The notes under the pieces: model-generated
Told to the model about the DNA's origin: nothing
Database searches by the model: none
The model's input: only the letters and a program-made list of their open reading frames with translations
Source of the DNA: Sarcocystis neurona
Taxonomy: Eukaryota; Apicomplexa; Conoidasida; Eucoccidiorida; Sarcocystidae
DNA length: 64,000 nucleotides
Reading direction: 5' to 3'
Assembly (NCBI GenBank): GCA_000727475.1
Contig: KL647293.1
Coordinates: forward strand, 3,204,580-3,268,579
Shown here: one piece after another, positions 1 through 12,181 of the stretch
Position numbering within the stretch: position 1 is the stretch's first letter
Layout: the number at the start of each line of letters is the position of its first letter
Program-made: the position numbers and the translations under genes

Positions 1-3000
1 CTGCCGTTGCTGCATCAGAGGCGGCTGCTCCGTCTGCAGTTTGTTCGTCTGCTGCAGCGGTCCAGAAAGCTGCTGTGGAAGTTGTTGCTGTTGCTGTTGT
101 GTTTCCTCGACGTCGTGTGTACGGCTTCGTTGCTGCCGCTTAAACGGAGAGGGCTCCTGCCGCTGCTGGGGGCGATGGACCGAGGGACGCTGCTGCTGCT
201 GTGCGTGTGTTTTCTTCTTCAGCAGCGGTCGTAGCCGTGCGTCTTGTGGTAGCAGCCAGCAGCAGTGCTGCAGCAGCGGAGCAGCCGCTGCAGCAGCTCT
301 CGAGCGCAATAGCAGATAATACGAGTAGTGTTTTCCCCGAGTTAACGCATGCAGCGGCGGGATGCACTGGGCAGGAGAGAGCGGTGCGGCACACCACACG
401 CACCGTTGACCTAGCTCTACTGCTACTGTTTCCGCTGCTGCTGCTGCTGTTCCTGCTGCAGCCTGCGGCACAGCCTCGGCCCCCCTCCTAGAGGCAGCAG
501 CAGGAGAAAAGAAAGCCGCGCGAGTACGAAGCACCAGAGCTGCAAGACCAGTCGTAGCTGCTGCTGCAACGGGAGCAGCGGCGGCACCAGCAGCAGCAGG
601 AGCAGCAGCACTAGGAAGAGATGTCGTCGTAGAGTCCGCAGGCAACGTCGCACCACCAGTGGCACCAGCTGCGGCAGCAGCACCAGCAGCAGAACTTGAG
701 TAAGCTGGTGCTTCTGCTGCAGCTTCCTCGGCTGCTGCATGAGTTAACAAGGATGGAACCGACAGAGGCGACAGGCCGCTGCGGAGAGAGCAACGTCTTG
801 CTGCTGCTTCGTCCAGTTGCTGCTGCAGGGCGTCAAAGGAGGCGCCGTTGGCAGCCGTCTGCAGCAGAAAATTATCTTCTTCCACCGCCACGTGCTGTTG
901 CTGCTGGCGCGACTGCTGCTGGCGGTGAACTTGCTGCGATGCCTCCTCCCTCTGCTGCTCTCGCTGTTTCTCCCTATCCCTTCCGGTCCGTTGTCGTTGC
1001 TCCTCTGGCTTGCTTTGTTGCGTCTGTCGCGGTTGGTGCTGCTCCCGCAACTGTTGCCGCTGCTCGACGTTCGCTTGCTGCTCTTGCGCTACGTTTCGGA
1101 AGCGTTGCTGCTGCTGTCGCACCTTTCTGTCCTCCTCCATATGCTCCTGCTGGTGCTCTTCGCGTTGTTGCTGTTTTGGCTTCTCACCCCTGGCGAAATG
1201 CTGCCCTCGCTGCTGCTGATCATCCTCCCTCTGGGGTTGCGGTGGGTGCTGCTGCCGCTCCTTCTCCTCCTGTTCCTGTTGCGCCTGTTGGAGCAGCTGC
1301 TGCTGCGCTTTCTCTGGCTTCTGTTGCTGCTGAAGGTCCTGCTGCTGCTCGCCCTGGCGGGCTGCTTCCCGCTCTTGTTGCCACTGCTTGTTTTCCTGCT
1401 GGTCTTGCTCTCTCTCCTGGTGCTGCGCTATCTCCTGCGGCTGGTGCTGCTGCCGTTTTTCTCTGTCCTGCCCTCGCTGCTGCTGCAGCACCACCACCAC
1501 CTGCCGCTGCTGCTGTTGCTCTCTCTCGCGCTCTAGTTGCTGCCGCTGCTGTTGTTTTTCCGGCTGCTGCAGGGAAGAGGAAGGGAAGCAGCCGGAAGCA
1601 GCAAGCAAGCGCAGGTCTACTGCAGCAAGAAGTCGAACGTCTGCTGGCAGGTGCTTGTTCGCTGCCTTCACGAACTGGCGCAGGGGCATGTGCAGCGCGT
1701 GGTGGTAGGATATATACTGGCAAACCTAGAGACGAACAGCAGCAGCGGCAGAAACAGCAGTGGGAGCAGCGGTACCGCAAGGCAGCAGAGGAGCCTTCCA
1801 CATCGCGGCCACAAGTGAGAGTAAGAAGCGTAGATAAGACAAAAAGGAAGAAAAACGTGACGGAGGAGAAGCAGCAAGGGAGGACTGTCAAGAAAAAGCC
1901 GGGGTCTTCGTCTCTTGTCTACTTGCTGCTTGCGCATGCACAAAAAAGTGACACACAGCGAAACATACACATAGACGTATATCTATGTCTGTGTCCACAT
2001 ACATGTAAGTGTATATACACACACGCACATTGCACACGCGTACATATATACATATATATACATTCATACATGTATATATACATATGCACACTCATATATA
2101 TATCTATATATATGGACACAGGTATACACATACATATATACATATATATACATGTACACAAGTATACACATACATATATGTATATATATACATAGATACA
2201 TTACTTCTTCTTAAATGTGCACGTAGCGAGAAAAGCCGAGAATTCCAGGCAAACATATTTCGATAGTTTTGTTGACGGACGTTTGGAGTGTGAGAGACAA
2301 ATTATGTAGCAGATACCAGAAGCTGCAAAAACGTCACCTGCCCTCACCAGGTGTACGTACACCGCAGAGCACCAAAAACACGTGCAAGCGCGAGTGTATG
2401 TGCAAAGAGATATATATATTGTATATTTACGTGTGTGTGTTAATACAGAAGAATTATGCGGCTCCGCTTTCCCTGAAAATTTCTGCATATAAAGTTGAGT
2501 CCGTATGCAGCATTCGTTTGTGGAGAGATGCACCTGCACATACCTGTATCTATACATATATATATATATACGTAGGTACAGAATCATATGTATTTACACA
2601 TATATATATACATATATATTTATAAACGTTTGAAGAGAACGATATGGAGAGTTCCATCTGCATACATACATATGTATATATATAAATATATGCATACATA
2701 CAAACATACATATATATATATACATATATATATATATATGAACACACAGACATATGTATATACATACATATAGATACACATGAGAGAAAGAAATGTATTT
2801 CGGCGTATAGAGAAATATATATCGATACAAGAGTAGGAAATGTGGGGGTACAAAGATGGGGAATTTTTTGAGAGGAGCATGCGCGCTTCTTGATTGTGTA
2901 CTAGAAAAGGGAGAAGCGCAGCCCATGCAGTCACGCAGAGGCAGTCGAAAATACAAACACCGCCAGGCAGTCGACCAGTCGCCCAAGCCGCCGGGATGGG

Positions 3001-6000
3001 AGAGCACAGCGCTAAATACTTCCGTCACACAATATCCGTGGAAGTCTGTACGTCCAAGCAAATTTACACGCTCCAGATATATATATATATATAGCGCATA
3101 TACATTATATACGTATATATACATATATATCATATATACTGCGACCTCTCTGCGTAGTTGCATGCACTCCGCTTCTCCCTGTTCTAGTACACAAGCGAAG
3201 AAGGCGCATGCATTTCTTCAAACTTCCTCATCTGTGTGCCCCGCAGATCCTGCACTTGTATGGATACAAACTTGTCTATATGAAAGGATACAAATCTCTT
3301 GGACACCTATCTATACATACGTATAAACAATAGCGGATGTATATACATATATGTGTATGTATCTATGTGTATGTATCTATGTGCGTGCGCCTCGGTACGG
3401 GTTTTCTTCGACTGACTGCTGCTGCAATGCTGCTGCTTATTTTGGCTTCTGCTGCACCCTCGGATTCCACGTGTTTCTGCCGCTGCTCCTGGTTCGTCCG
3501 CAGCGGAAGGAAAAGGCTGCCGCTGCTGTCGCAAGTTCTCTTCTGTCCACTGCTTTGCTGCAAGAGCTGCTGCTTCGTCCTGCTGCTTCCTCCGGCCGCT
3601 TCCTCCTGCTGTTTCCGTTTAGTGTACCCGCTGCTTTATCCTCCTGTTGCTGCTGCTGTTCGTTGCTGCTGCTGCTGTGTGTGTGTCGCCGCTGCTGTCG
3701 CCTACCGCTGCTGCTGCGTGGACGCCTTTGTCTGTGCGGCTGGCAACGCGCACGACCACCGGTGGCGCTACCGGCGGCATCTGCTGCTTCGCCTGCTTGC
3801 GTATCCTTGCAGGCTGCTCTTCTTTCTCCTGCTGTTGCCTCCCCTTCTCTTCCTTTTCCTGCTGTTCCCCAGCCGCCGCTCCTTCTCCTCCTGCCACCGC
3901 TCCTGCTGTTCTTGTTGCGGACCCGACGGCCTGTGTCGCTGCTGCTCGTGCTTCTGCTACTGCTGCTGCTGCTGCTTGTGCGTCGCCTCCTGCCGCTTCT
4001 CTTTCTTCACCGTTAGATGCAACGCCTTGACCTCCTCCTCCTTCTTCTGCAGCTGTTTCTGCTCCTGCTGTATTCTCGCTTCCTGGCAGGACGCAAGGGT
4101 GACGGTCAGCCTTCGCAGCACTGCCGACAGGCGTCTGTGCGTGTTCTTGCCTCTCGACCCTCGGCCACTTCTGCTGCTCTTCCTTCGGCTGCTGCTGCGC
4201 TTCCTTCTGCTGCTGCTCCTGGCAAAGCTGCTGCAGCTTTTCCTTCAGCTGTTGGTGCTGTCCTTTCTGCCGCTGCTGCTCTTCCTTCTGCTGCTGTTGC
4301 CGCTGTCCCTGTGCCTGTTCCTGCTGCTGCTGCAGCTGTGCTGCCTGTCGGATAAGCTGCAGCAGTTGTACATACTCCCGTTCTCTTCGCTCAACAAATG
4401 CTGTCACATGCATGCACTCCTCCGCCTGCTCTTCTGAATAAGAGCATCTTTCTTCTTCTTTCTCCTCGTCAGCGTCTGGCGGCTGCCGCTGCCACGGGGA
4501 GGACATAGCCAGCTGCTCGTCCTCCTGTTTCTGCAGTCCTACCCGCTGATTCGCTTGCTCCTGCTTCTGCTGCTGCTGCTCTTGTAGCCATGCCCACTGC
4601 TGCTGCGTCATCTGCTGCTGTCGCTGTCGTTGGCTGCGCTCCCCGTGCTGCTGCCAGGATTGCTGCTGGGGCGTTTCTTCCTGTTGTTGCTCTGGCGAGT
4701 GCGGCTGCTCTTGCTGCTGCAGACGTTGCAGTTGATCTGCAGCCGTTTGTGCAAGGCGTCGCTGGACGTTTCTTGGGAGCGCATGAATCTTTGATATCGC
4801 CTCACGCAGCACCAGCTCGACAGTCAGTCGAGGCTGCTGCTGTTTCTGCCACTGCTGTTCCTGCAGCTGCTGTTCCTGCTGCTGCTGTTCCTGCAGCTGC
4901 TGTTCCTGCTGCTGCTGTTCCTGCAGCTGCTGCCCCTGTTGCTGCTGTTCCTGCTGCTGCTGTTTCTCTTCTGCAAGCTGCTCGAGCGGCAACACTGCAT
5001 CAGAGGCAGCGACAGAAGGAGGTGGGGAGGTAGAAGCACCAGAGGCACTGGCGAGCGGCGCAGGAAGTGGGCAGGCATTGACAGATGAAGAGGAAAGAAG
5101 AACAGCAGCGCGATGAGTAGATGGGAGCCCGGCAGACCAACCAGAGTAACGAGTCCCGTTGTACGATAGCAACAGCAGCACATTTGTGAGGGGCTCCCAT
5201 CTGCACAAGCGACACCTGCTCGTGTTGCTTTCTTCAGCAGCCGCACCGGAGACAACGACCGTAGCTCGATCAGCAGCTTCTGTTGCTGCAGCAGCACCAG
5301 CAGAAGTGGTAGGGAGAGCAGCAGACGGGGGAGCAGCAGCAGCAGCAGAAGGAGGGAAAGCAGCAGAGTCAGCAGCAGCAGGAGCAGCGGGACCAAAAGG
5401 CAAAGGAGCAGCAGCAGCAGGAGAGGGGGCAGAAGCACAAGCAGCGGCTGCAGAAGCAGGAGCAGCATGAGCAAGGGGCGAAGAAGCAGCAGCAGAAGCA
5501 GCAACAGAAGCGGCAGGAGCACAAGCAACGGCCGCAGAAGCGGCAGGAGCAAGAGACAACGGGGCAGCAGCAGCGGCAGAAGAGACAGTAGAACAAGCAC
5601 CGACAGCAGAAGCAGGAGCAACAGCAGCAGTTAGAGGAGCCGCAGCAGCGGCACGAGCGGGAGCACGTGAAGCTGGAGGAGCAGTAGGGAGCGGAGCAAA
5701 TGTTGCAGAGTCTCTGGCGTGAAGGAGAGAAGTTTCGCTGGGTGGAAAGTCAACGTGACGATTCGTTGAGTCGGGCGAGTTAGCAGGAACAGCAAAAGGC
5801 TGAAGAACGCAAAAGTTGGAGTCTGCTTTCCTTGCAAGCGAAGAGCTGCTACAGTACATGCAGCACGCGGGGACATAACCCGTGCTGCTGCTGCTGCTGC
5901 GTGCGCGACGATTGCTGCTTCTGCTGTTGCTGCTGCAAGCGGTACAACTGCTGCTGCTGCTACACGTGCTGCTGCTGCATGCGGGGGAGCTACGAGGGAC

Positions 6001-7152
6001 AGGACGTGCTGGTGTCCACGCAGCTCGAACACCAGCAGCAGTAGAGGCAGCAGTAGTAGCGAAACAAGCAGCAGCAGAGGGAGCAACGGCAGCAGAAAAG
6101 GCAGCAGCAGAGGGAGCACGGGCCGAAGGAGCGGCAGCAGAAGGAGCAGTAGCAGAATTTACTACAGCAGCAGCAGCAGGAGCATGGGAGCTTATGAAAG
6201 CCGCAGCCACCGGAGCAGCAGCAGCAGGGAACGCGGCAGCACCAACAGGACCCGCAGCAGCAGCAGAAGAGAAACGAAGTGTCGGGGCGCGAGACGCAGC
6301 AGGCGTAGCAGATGGGGTAGCAGCAGGAAGCCACCCGATACGAGAAAGTTGTTCGTTGACACGTACATGTATGCTGCCACTCGGGGAAGAAGAATGCTGC
6401 CGTGTCTCTCTGCTGCTGTTGCTGTTGACACTGCTGGGGCTGTCATCGCTGCTGGTGTTGCTGCCTCTAATGGTCTTGTTCCTGCTGTCGGCGCTGTTGC
6501 CGCTGCTGCTGTAGAAGCTGCTCCTGTTGCTGTTGCAGCTGGTATTGCCGCCCCTGTTGTTCTTGCTGCTGCTGTCGCTGCTGCTGCTGCTATTGACGCT
6601 GATGGCGTTGCTGTTGGTGCTGGCGTTGTCGCCTCTGCCGCTCTTCTTGGTGCTGCCGGTGCTGCTGCCTATGCCGGTGCAGAAGCTGGTCGTATTGCTG
6701 CTGGTGTTTCTGTCGCCATTGCTGCAAGTGTTAATACTGCCTCTGCTAAAACTGCCGTCCCTCTTCGTGCAGCTGCTGCTGTTCCTGCTGCAGCTGTGTG
6801 TGCTGTTGCCTGGATTCGTTACTGGGTGTCTTGCTGCAGCAGCAGCAGCAGGACAGGAGGAAGAAAGAGGAGACGAACAGACCCAGATGAAAGCCGAGAG
6901 AAAACAAGAAGGCGCTGAGGGAGAGGGAAACGGTGGAAGGCGGCGTCGCCAGCGCGAGGAGGGGGAGCAGAAGCTGCACCGGTTTTTTCGCGTCGTGTGG
7001 GGCGGAAGCACCAGAATCGCACCAGCAGCACTTGGCAGCGCCAGCAGATGCAGGTGCAGCAAAGGCACAAGAAGAAGCAGCAGCGGCGGCGTTTTCTTCC
7101 CCAGCAGCCACTTCTTCATATTAGAGCAGGTGCTGCCTCGTCTTCCCCACAA
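1..7152 (-). CDS. TruA-family tRNA pseudouridine synthase, 3' end off window
   Basis: Isomerises uridine to pseudouridine in tRNA. Read on the minus strand, exon 1 runs 7152 (or a later start) to 3706 and exon 2 runs 1725 to the left edge; the 1980-bp intron (1726-3705) has a GTAGGC donor and a TCTCTAG acceptor and joins in phase. Seen in order: the N-terminal strand motif SYNGTRYSGW (about 5136-5168), the catalytic-Asp motif SRTDKGVHA (about 3713-3740), then after the splice VCQYIS and KHLPADVRLLAAV (about 1620-1720) and LTRGKHYSYYLLL (about 310-345), matching the family pattern RTDxGVHA, LPxDIRV and RxYxY. Between these blocks lie hundreds of residues of Ala-, Ser- and Gln-rich insertions, so the protein is several times the usual 270-450 residues. 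The first 600 residues are low complexity and the true start is uncertain. A PUS1-like member is as likely as PUS3-like. Exon 2 has no stop before base 1. Confidence 0.8.
1960..2210. repeat. TATATA/TACATA microsatellite
   Basis: Imperfect (TA)n and (TACATA)n runs inside the TruA-family intron. Similar runs follow at about 2545-2790, 3070-3140 and 3335-3390. Confidence 0.85.
2350..2363. promoter_or_regulatory. Palindrome GGTGTACGTACACC, exact copy
   Basis: Exact 14-bp palindrome in the TruA-family intron, one member of a dispersed family. Confidence 0.5.
4851..4950 (-). repeat. 30-bp coding minisatellite (Gln/Glu/Leu repeat)
   Basis: A 30-bp unit recurs at 4861, 4891 and, degraded, at 4921. 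On the coding minus strand it encodes a ten-residue EQQLQEQQQQ-type repeat within the Gln-rich insertion between the YSGW and RTDKGVHA blocks of the TruA-family protein. The unit is compatible with the reading frame, so copy number can change without frameshift. Confidence 0.8.
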
Positions 7153-8038
7153 AAATGCTTCTGGCTCCCTTCAAACAAAAAACAGAGACGTGCCACGCTC
7201 ACAGCGCTGTCCAGGTGCACTCACGTACGTAGGCAGTTGCTGCTGTATGCGCCTGACGCGGGGGGTTCGCTTGCGGGGTGACTTCTGGAGCACCACTGAA
7301 GAGAGGGACAGACAAAGAGAAACAGAAGAACAGAGACGGACAGAGAAACAGAAAAAGACAGAAAGCTAAAAATATACACAGATTTGCGTAAGGCTCCTCT
7401 TGGGTCTGCGGAAGACTATATATACGCATATACACATGCATACATACACATACATACACAGATAGATAGATATAGAGATATGAAGGACACATATATATGT
7501 ACACGTGTGTACTATATAGATACAAATATGTAGATAGATAGATATAGATATACATATACATATATGAATAATACATATATGCTTATATGTGTGTACAATA
7601 CATATATGTGCGCATCTGTGAAGTATACACGTATATATAGGTAGAGAGAGAAAGAGAGAAATAGAGGCTCCTGTCTATAGCATTGCACGAATGACCGTGT
7701 AAAAATATATATATTCGCTGGTAGAAGCATATATGTACATGTAGAGATAGAGGTAGAGATGAAGCCTCCTACGTGTTGTCTTAAAGAAGACAAAGTGACT
7801 GCTTGCCTTCTTCTGCCTCCCTGCAGATGGATGGGACAACAGATCCCTCACATAGGGCTAATTAACTCAGGGCCACACACATTACACATATATATATATA
7901 TATATACACATATATATATATATATATGTATGCATATATATGTATATGTGTATACAGCTGTGACCAGCTAGAGGCGCACGACAAACGTTGTTGATACTCC
8001 ACCGAAAGAGAGGAATAGAGAGGGAAATTCGACTTGCA
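7153..8038. other. Divergent intergenic region with AT microsatellites
   Basis: Lies between the minus-strand pseudouridine synthase and the plus-strand gene at 8039. It holds TATA/TACA microsatellites at about 7400-7600, 7710-7760 and 7885-7960 and no supported exon. It may hold both promoters and an unrecognised first exon of the plus-strand gene, whose first seen exon starts inside a codon. Confidence 0.5.
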
Positions 8039-8794
8039 GCATTTTGGGTGGACGGTAGTGGGAAGCGGCTCCAGCAGCTCTGCGTTGACGCGCTTCGTGC
8101 CCCCCCGCGCAGTTCCCGAGTCGTCCGCGCAGCCACTCCGCAGCATCGGCTACGCGCGGAGAGGCGAAGCAGCGGCACGTCGCAGTTTCTGCAGAAAGAC
8201 ACACGGGAAGGAGGAGAATTCTCCTCCGAGAAGGGAGAGCAAAAGGATGCGGACGAGGGGTGCAGACGAGAAGTATTTCTGCTGTCTTGCCAGAAACTGC
8301 AACGCAGCAGAATGGTGTGCGCCGCGCCGCCCGTAAGCGAGAGGCGGAGCTCTGCGCACAGCGGTATGGCACTCGGGAGACGTGAGGGGCACCTGCTGTT
8401 TTTTTCGCGGTGTACAGACACCCGGCGCGAACCAAGAACCAGCACTCACGCATCTGCAATGCTGAAAATACTTATCTCACCACCCCAGACCTCCTCGCCA
8501 TTCACGCGTGTGGCTACTTTGCTTGTCTAAGAGAAAGTGTGCGTCATCATCGTTACTCTCCGATGGCAGGGTACATATATATAGAGAGAGATAGATAGAT
8601 AGATAAATAGATAGGTGTATCCATATATAGTATAGATGGGTATTTTTATATGTATACACATAAATGCTATAGACACACATATGCATATATACCCATATAT
8701 ATAAGTATGCCTGAGTATGTCGGAGCGCTAATAGCCCCGTGCACCATCATCACTTTAGCATAAAAAAAAATTACGTATACATACATATATATAT

Positions 8795-8829
<35 letters not shown>

Positions 8830-11800
8830 TATGTCGGTCTGCTACTGGCATCTGTGTCTCTCTTTCTATCGGGCGAGGTCCTTCGGAACGGTGGCTAGAT
8901 AAAGACGTACGTGCAGGGCTCTGAACTTTCTTCTGCGAATAGAGGAAACTACGCAGGGCTTATGCTTGCGCAGAAAATTGTCCGTGGGTCTTTGGAGGGA
9001 GGACGCGTCCCCGTCTGCGGCGGGATTAGGTGTGTTGGCGCAGGACGGCTTGTGGCGCACGCATATATTCATCCTACGTACCTCTCTGCATTAGAAACGG
9101 CAGTATGCGACAGTAATGAAGAATTCGTCTGCCTCCTTATACGTCTTTGCACACGGGTAAACGGCAGGAAAGGTAGACACGCCTCTCTGCGCGTGGGGTT
9201 GGCAGGCGTGTGTGCAGCTTCTGTCCCTGCGGGGTCTTCCGGTGTACGTACACCTTGCGGTGCCACCGCCGCACGGCTGCTGGAAAGCCCGCGACCGATG
9301 GCGAAGACGACGATGGTGAGGCGTCGAACCAGCAGGTCCGAGACAGCTGGCAACAATCGCCGCTTTTCCGTATCTTCGTCTTCTGCTCTGCTGCTCCTCC
9401 CTAGCAGCGATATGAAATGGCGAAACGGCAACGCTGGGGCTTGCTGCTGCTGCTGCTGCGTGCTGCTGCTGCTGCGTGCTGCTGCTGCTGCGTGCTGCTG
9501 CTGCTGCTGCGTGCTGCTGCTGCTGCTTGCCGCTACTGCTGCTTGCCGCTGCTGCTGCTTGCCGCTACTGCTGCTTGCCGCTGCTGCTGCTTGCTGCTAC
9601 TGCTGCTTGCCGCTGCTGCTGCTTGCTGCTACTGCTGCTTGCCGCTGCTGCTGCTTGCTGCTACTGCTGCTTGCCGCTGCTGCTGCTTGCTGCTGCTGGT
9701 GGATAGCTTCTGGCGGTCCCTTACGAAATTATACAGACGCACCACTTCGCTTTTTAAACACACACACACACACGCACACACACAAACGCAGTAGCCAAGT
9801 CGCATCTGGACAGTTATCCTTTCGCATGCGGCTCTGCAGCTGCTACACCTGCAGCTGGTGGAGCTGCAGCTGCCGTGTAGCTGCTGCTGCTGTTCCTGCT
9901 ACTGCGTGGGCTACTGGGCTGCTAAAATGTATCACGGGTGCTCTGCCCGGCGTACTACTGCGTGCCTCTGTCGGCGCGGCTGCAAGAATGCCACTGCCCT
10001 TCCTCTGCTGCTGTTGCTGACGTTGTTCCGTTCGCCGCTGCCGGTGACTGGGGTGTGTCTGTAGCTGCTCTGGTTGCTCCTGCCACGCGGCTGGTGCTGC
10101 GGCTGGTGCCTGTGTGTGATCGTACTCTGCCTGCTGCTGCTGCTGTGTGTGTGTCTCCCCTCCCTTCCGCATGTCCACCCTTTCGACGCGGCAGCACCAA
10201 CCCGTAGTCGAATCAGCAGCAGCAGCTATCGGTCATTTTCGAGTTCTTTTTCAGAAGAATCGCGGGACTCCTCTCTTTCATGCGACTGCTCTGTATGTGT
10301 CGTGCATGCAGCAGCTTGTGCTGCGGGTCCTGCCACTTCCGCCGCTCCTGCCACTGCCGCTGCTCCTGCCGTTGCCGCCGCTCCTGCTGCTGCTTTGGCG
10401 AAGGTAAAAGCAGTTAAGAGCCTGTCGTAACGCTGCTAACTGTCAGGGTCTCCTTCACTCTCCTGGTCTACATTTCTCCTGGTGACACATTGAGCTGCTG
10501 CTTCTTCTGCGCTGTGACATCGAGCGCCATAACTGCGCTGCACACACGCACGGGGTGTATAGACACACTACACACCGTAGCAACAGCACCAGCGCTACCT
10601 GCAGTAGCAATAGAACGAGAGGCCACAGCAGCAGCAGCACTATTAACAACCACCACACATTCAGCAGCAGCAACAGCAACGGCAGCAACACCAGCAACTC
10701 CACCAGCAGCAAAAAGGGCCGCCGTTTTAGAGGCGGCGGCGACACGACGCCGCGGCATCGGCAGCACCAGAAGCGACAGCAGCATATACATCCGCAGCAC
10801 CAGCAACAATTGCAGGGCCACACCAGCGGAAGCAGTACCCGCGACAGCAGTAGCAGCGACAGTTGCAAAAGCAGAACAGGAGTAACGACGGCTGCTGCGG
10901 CAACAGCAAGACGAACAGCAAGCTCGAAGCAGCGGCCACAGTAGGAACAGCAGCAGCACCAACAGAAGGAGCTGCAGCACCAAGGGGGGGAGCAACAGCG
11001 GCAACAGTGTCAGCAGCAGCAACAGCACAAACGGAAGGAACTGCAGCACCAACAGAAGGAGCAACAGCGGCAACAGAGTGAGGAGCAGCAGCAACAGAGG
11101 GAGCAGCTGCAGCAGCAGCAACAGAAGGAGCAGCAGCAGCAGCAGAAGGAGCAGCAGCAGCAGCAACAGAAGGAGCAGCAGTAGCAACTGGAGGAGCAGC
11201 AGTAGCAGCAACAGAAGGAGCAGCAGTAGCAACTGGAGGAGCAGCAGTAGCAGCAGCACCAGAAGCAGCGAGGGAAACCGAAGCAGCCAAAACAGAAGCG
11301 GCGGCGGCAGCAGCGAGGCCTGCTGCAGGAAAACGGAGAGAGAAACACGAGCAGCAGCAGCGGTCGTTGGCGACTCAGCGGAGAGCAGCCGCTCTGCAGC
11401 CAACGCAGCCGCGGCAACGGAGACAGCAGCAGCAGCAAGCGCCGCCCAGAAGCAGCGAGCAACTAGAGGCGGAGCGTAACGAGCTCAGACGAGGCAGTAG
11501 CGGAATCGCAGCAGCAGTAACAACAGCAGCGGAGGCGAGGGGCTTCCAGAAGGCCATACCAAGAGGCAGTAGGCTCCCGGCCAGCCTCCGCAACTGAAGC
11601 TCCCCTGCAATGACTTCGTGTGCTGCTACTGCTGCTGCGCGTGCTGTTCTTCCGCCCGCGTTGCTGCTGCCGCCGCACAGCCTCTCCGCTGTCGGCCATG
11701 CAACGCATCTGCTCGCAGGTCTGCAAGTCGCTCTTGTATGCTTCTCTAAAAGTGATGCGAGAAGAAAGGAAGAATGAATGGCTACTGCTACTGCTACACT

Positions 11801-12181
11801 GCGGCCGGCGGTGCCACTGCTGCTGCTGCTGCGGTGTGACGCCACTCCACATGCAGCTCCTGCGGCGAAACTTCCACCAACAACGTCCGCGCCGGAGCAG
11901 CGGAAACAGCAGCAGGAGCAGAAGCGGCAGCACCAGAAGGTGCAGCAAAGCTAAGAGAAGCAGCAGCAGCAGAAGCAGAAGCACCAGCAACAATACCAGC
12001 AGCTCACGCAGCACCAGGTGCAGCACAGCTCCGAACAGCAGCAACGACAGACGCACCGGAAGAATCAGCAGCGCAAGAGGCAACAGGATCAGAAGCAGAA
12101 GCAGCAGACAAGACGTCAGCCGCCAAGGCAGCAGAGCTAAGAGCATCAACAGCAGAAAGGGCAGCAGCCGAGCAGGATTAG
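8039..12181 (+). CDS. Unidentified multi-exon protein, 5' exon not found
   Basis: Four exon-like blocks join with consistent phase: 8039-8332 (donor CCC|GTAAGC), 8917-9156 (acceptor GTGCAG, donor CGG|GTAAAC), 10255-10403 (acceptor TTTTTCAG, donor AAG|GTAAAA) and 11857-12181 (acceptor ACATGCAG, stop TAG). The first exon begins in mid-codon, so at least one exon is missing upstream. The protein starts with a basic, charged stretch (VDGSGKRLQQLCVDALRA), continues through GLMLAQKIVRGSLEGG and GTPLFHATALYVSCMQQLVL, and ends in an Ala/Glu-rich tail. I do not recognise the family. The 10255 exon is also open in two minus-strand frames and in another plus frame, so that part is the weakest; the two earlier exons have the best splice signals. 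Sites at 8409 and 9241 carry the GGTGTACGTACACC-type palindrome in the introns. Confidence 0.35.
9241..9254. promoter_or_regulatory. Palindrome GGTGTACGTACACC, exact copy
   Basis: Second exact copy, in an intron of the gene modelled at 8039-12181. A near copy (GGTGTACAGACACC) is at 8409. Confidence 0.5.
9430..9700. repeat. CTG tract grading into CTG/CTA minisatellite
   Basis: Begins as near-pure (CTG)n and becomes alternating TGCTGCTTGCCGCTACTGC-type units. It translates as Leu, Ala or Cys on plus and Gln or Ser on minus. In the plus-strand model above it is intronic. Confidence 0.8.
10590..11600. repeat. CAG-rich tract with tandem sub-repeats
   Basis: About 1 kb of AGC/CAG/GCA triplets on the plus strand. 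Larger units are visible, such as two near-identical copies of a block of roughly 45 bp (GGAGCAGCAGTAGCAACTGG and following) between about 11160 and 11260. In the plus-strand gene model this is the donor half of an intron whose acceptor half (11620-11840) is CTG-rich. Reading frames are open on both strands and none is convincingly coding. Confidence 0.75.

Larger units (their letters stand above)
1726..3705 (-). other. Intron of the TruA-family gene
   Basis: Placed because the open frames on either side join in phase and restore consecutive family motifs. In sense orientation it begins with CAG-rich sequence (3400-3700), has a TATATA/TACATA core (about 1960-3390) and ends with a short CTG-rich stretch (1736-1770) before the acceptor. 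It contains one exact copy of the palindrome GGTGTACGTACACC at 2350. Short Tyr/Ile/His-rich reading frames here are microsatellite translation. Confidence 0.7.
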
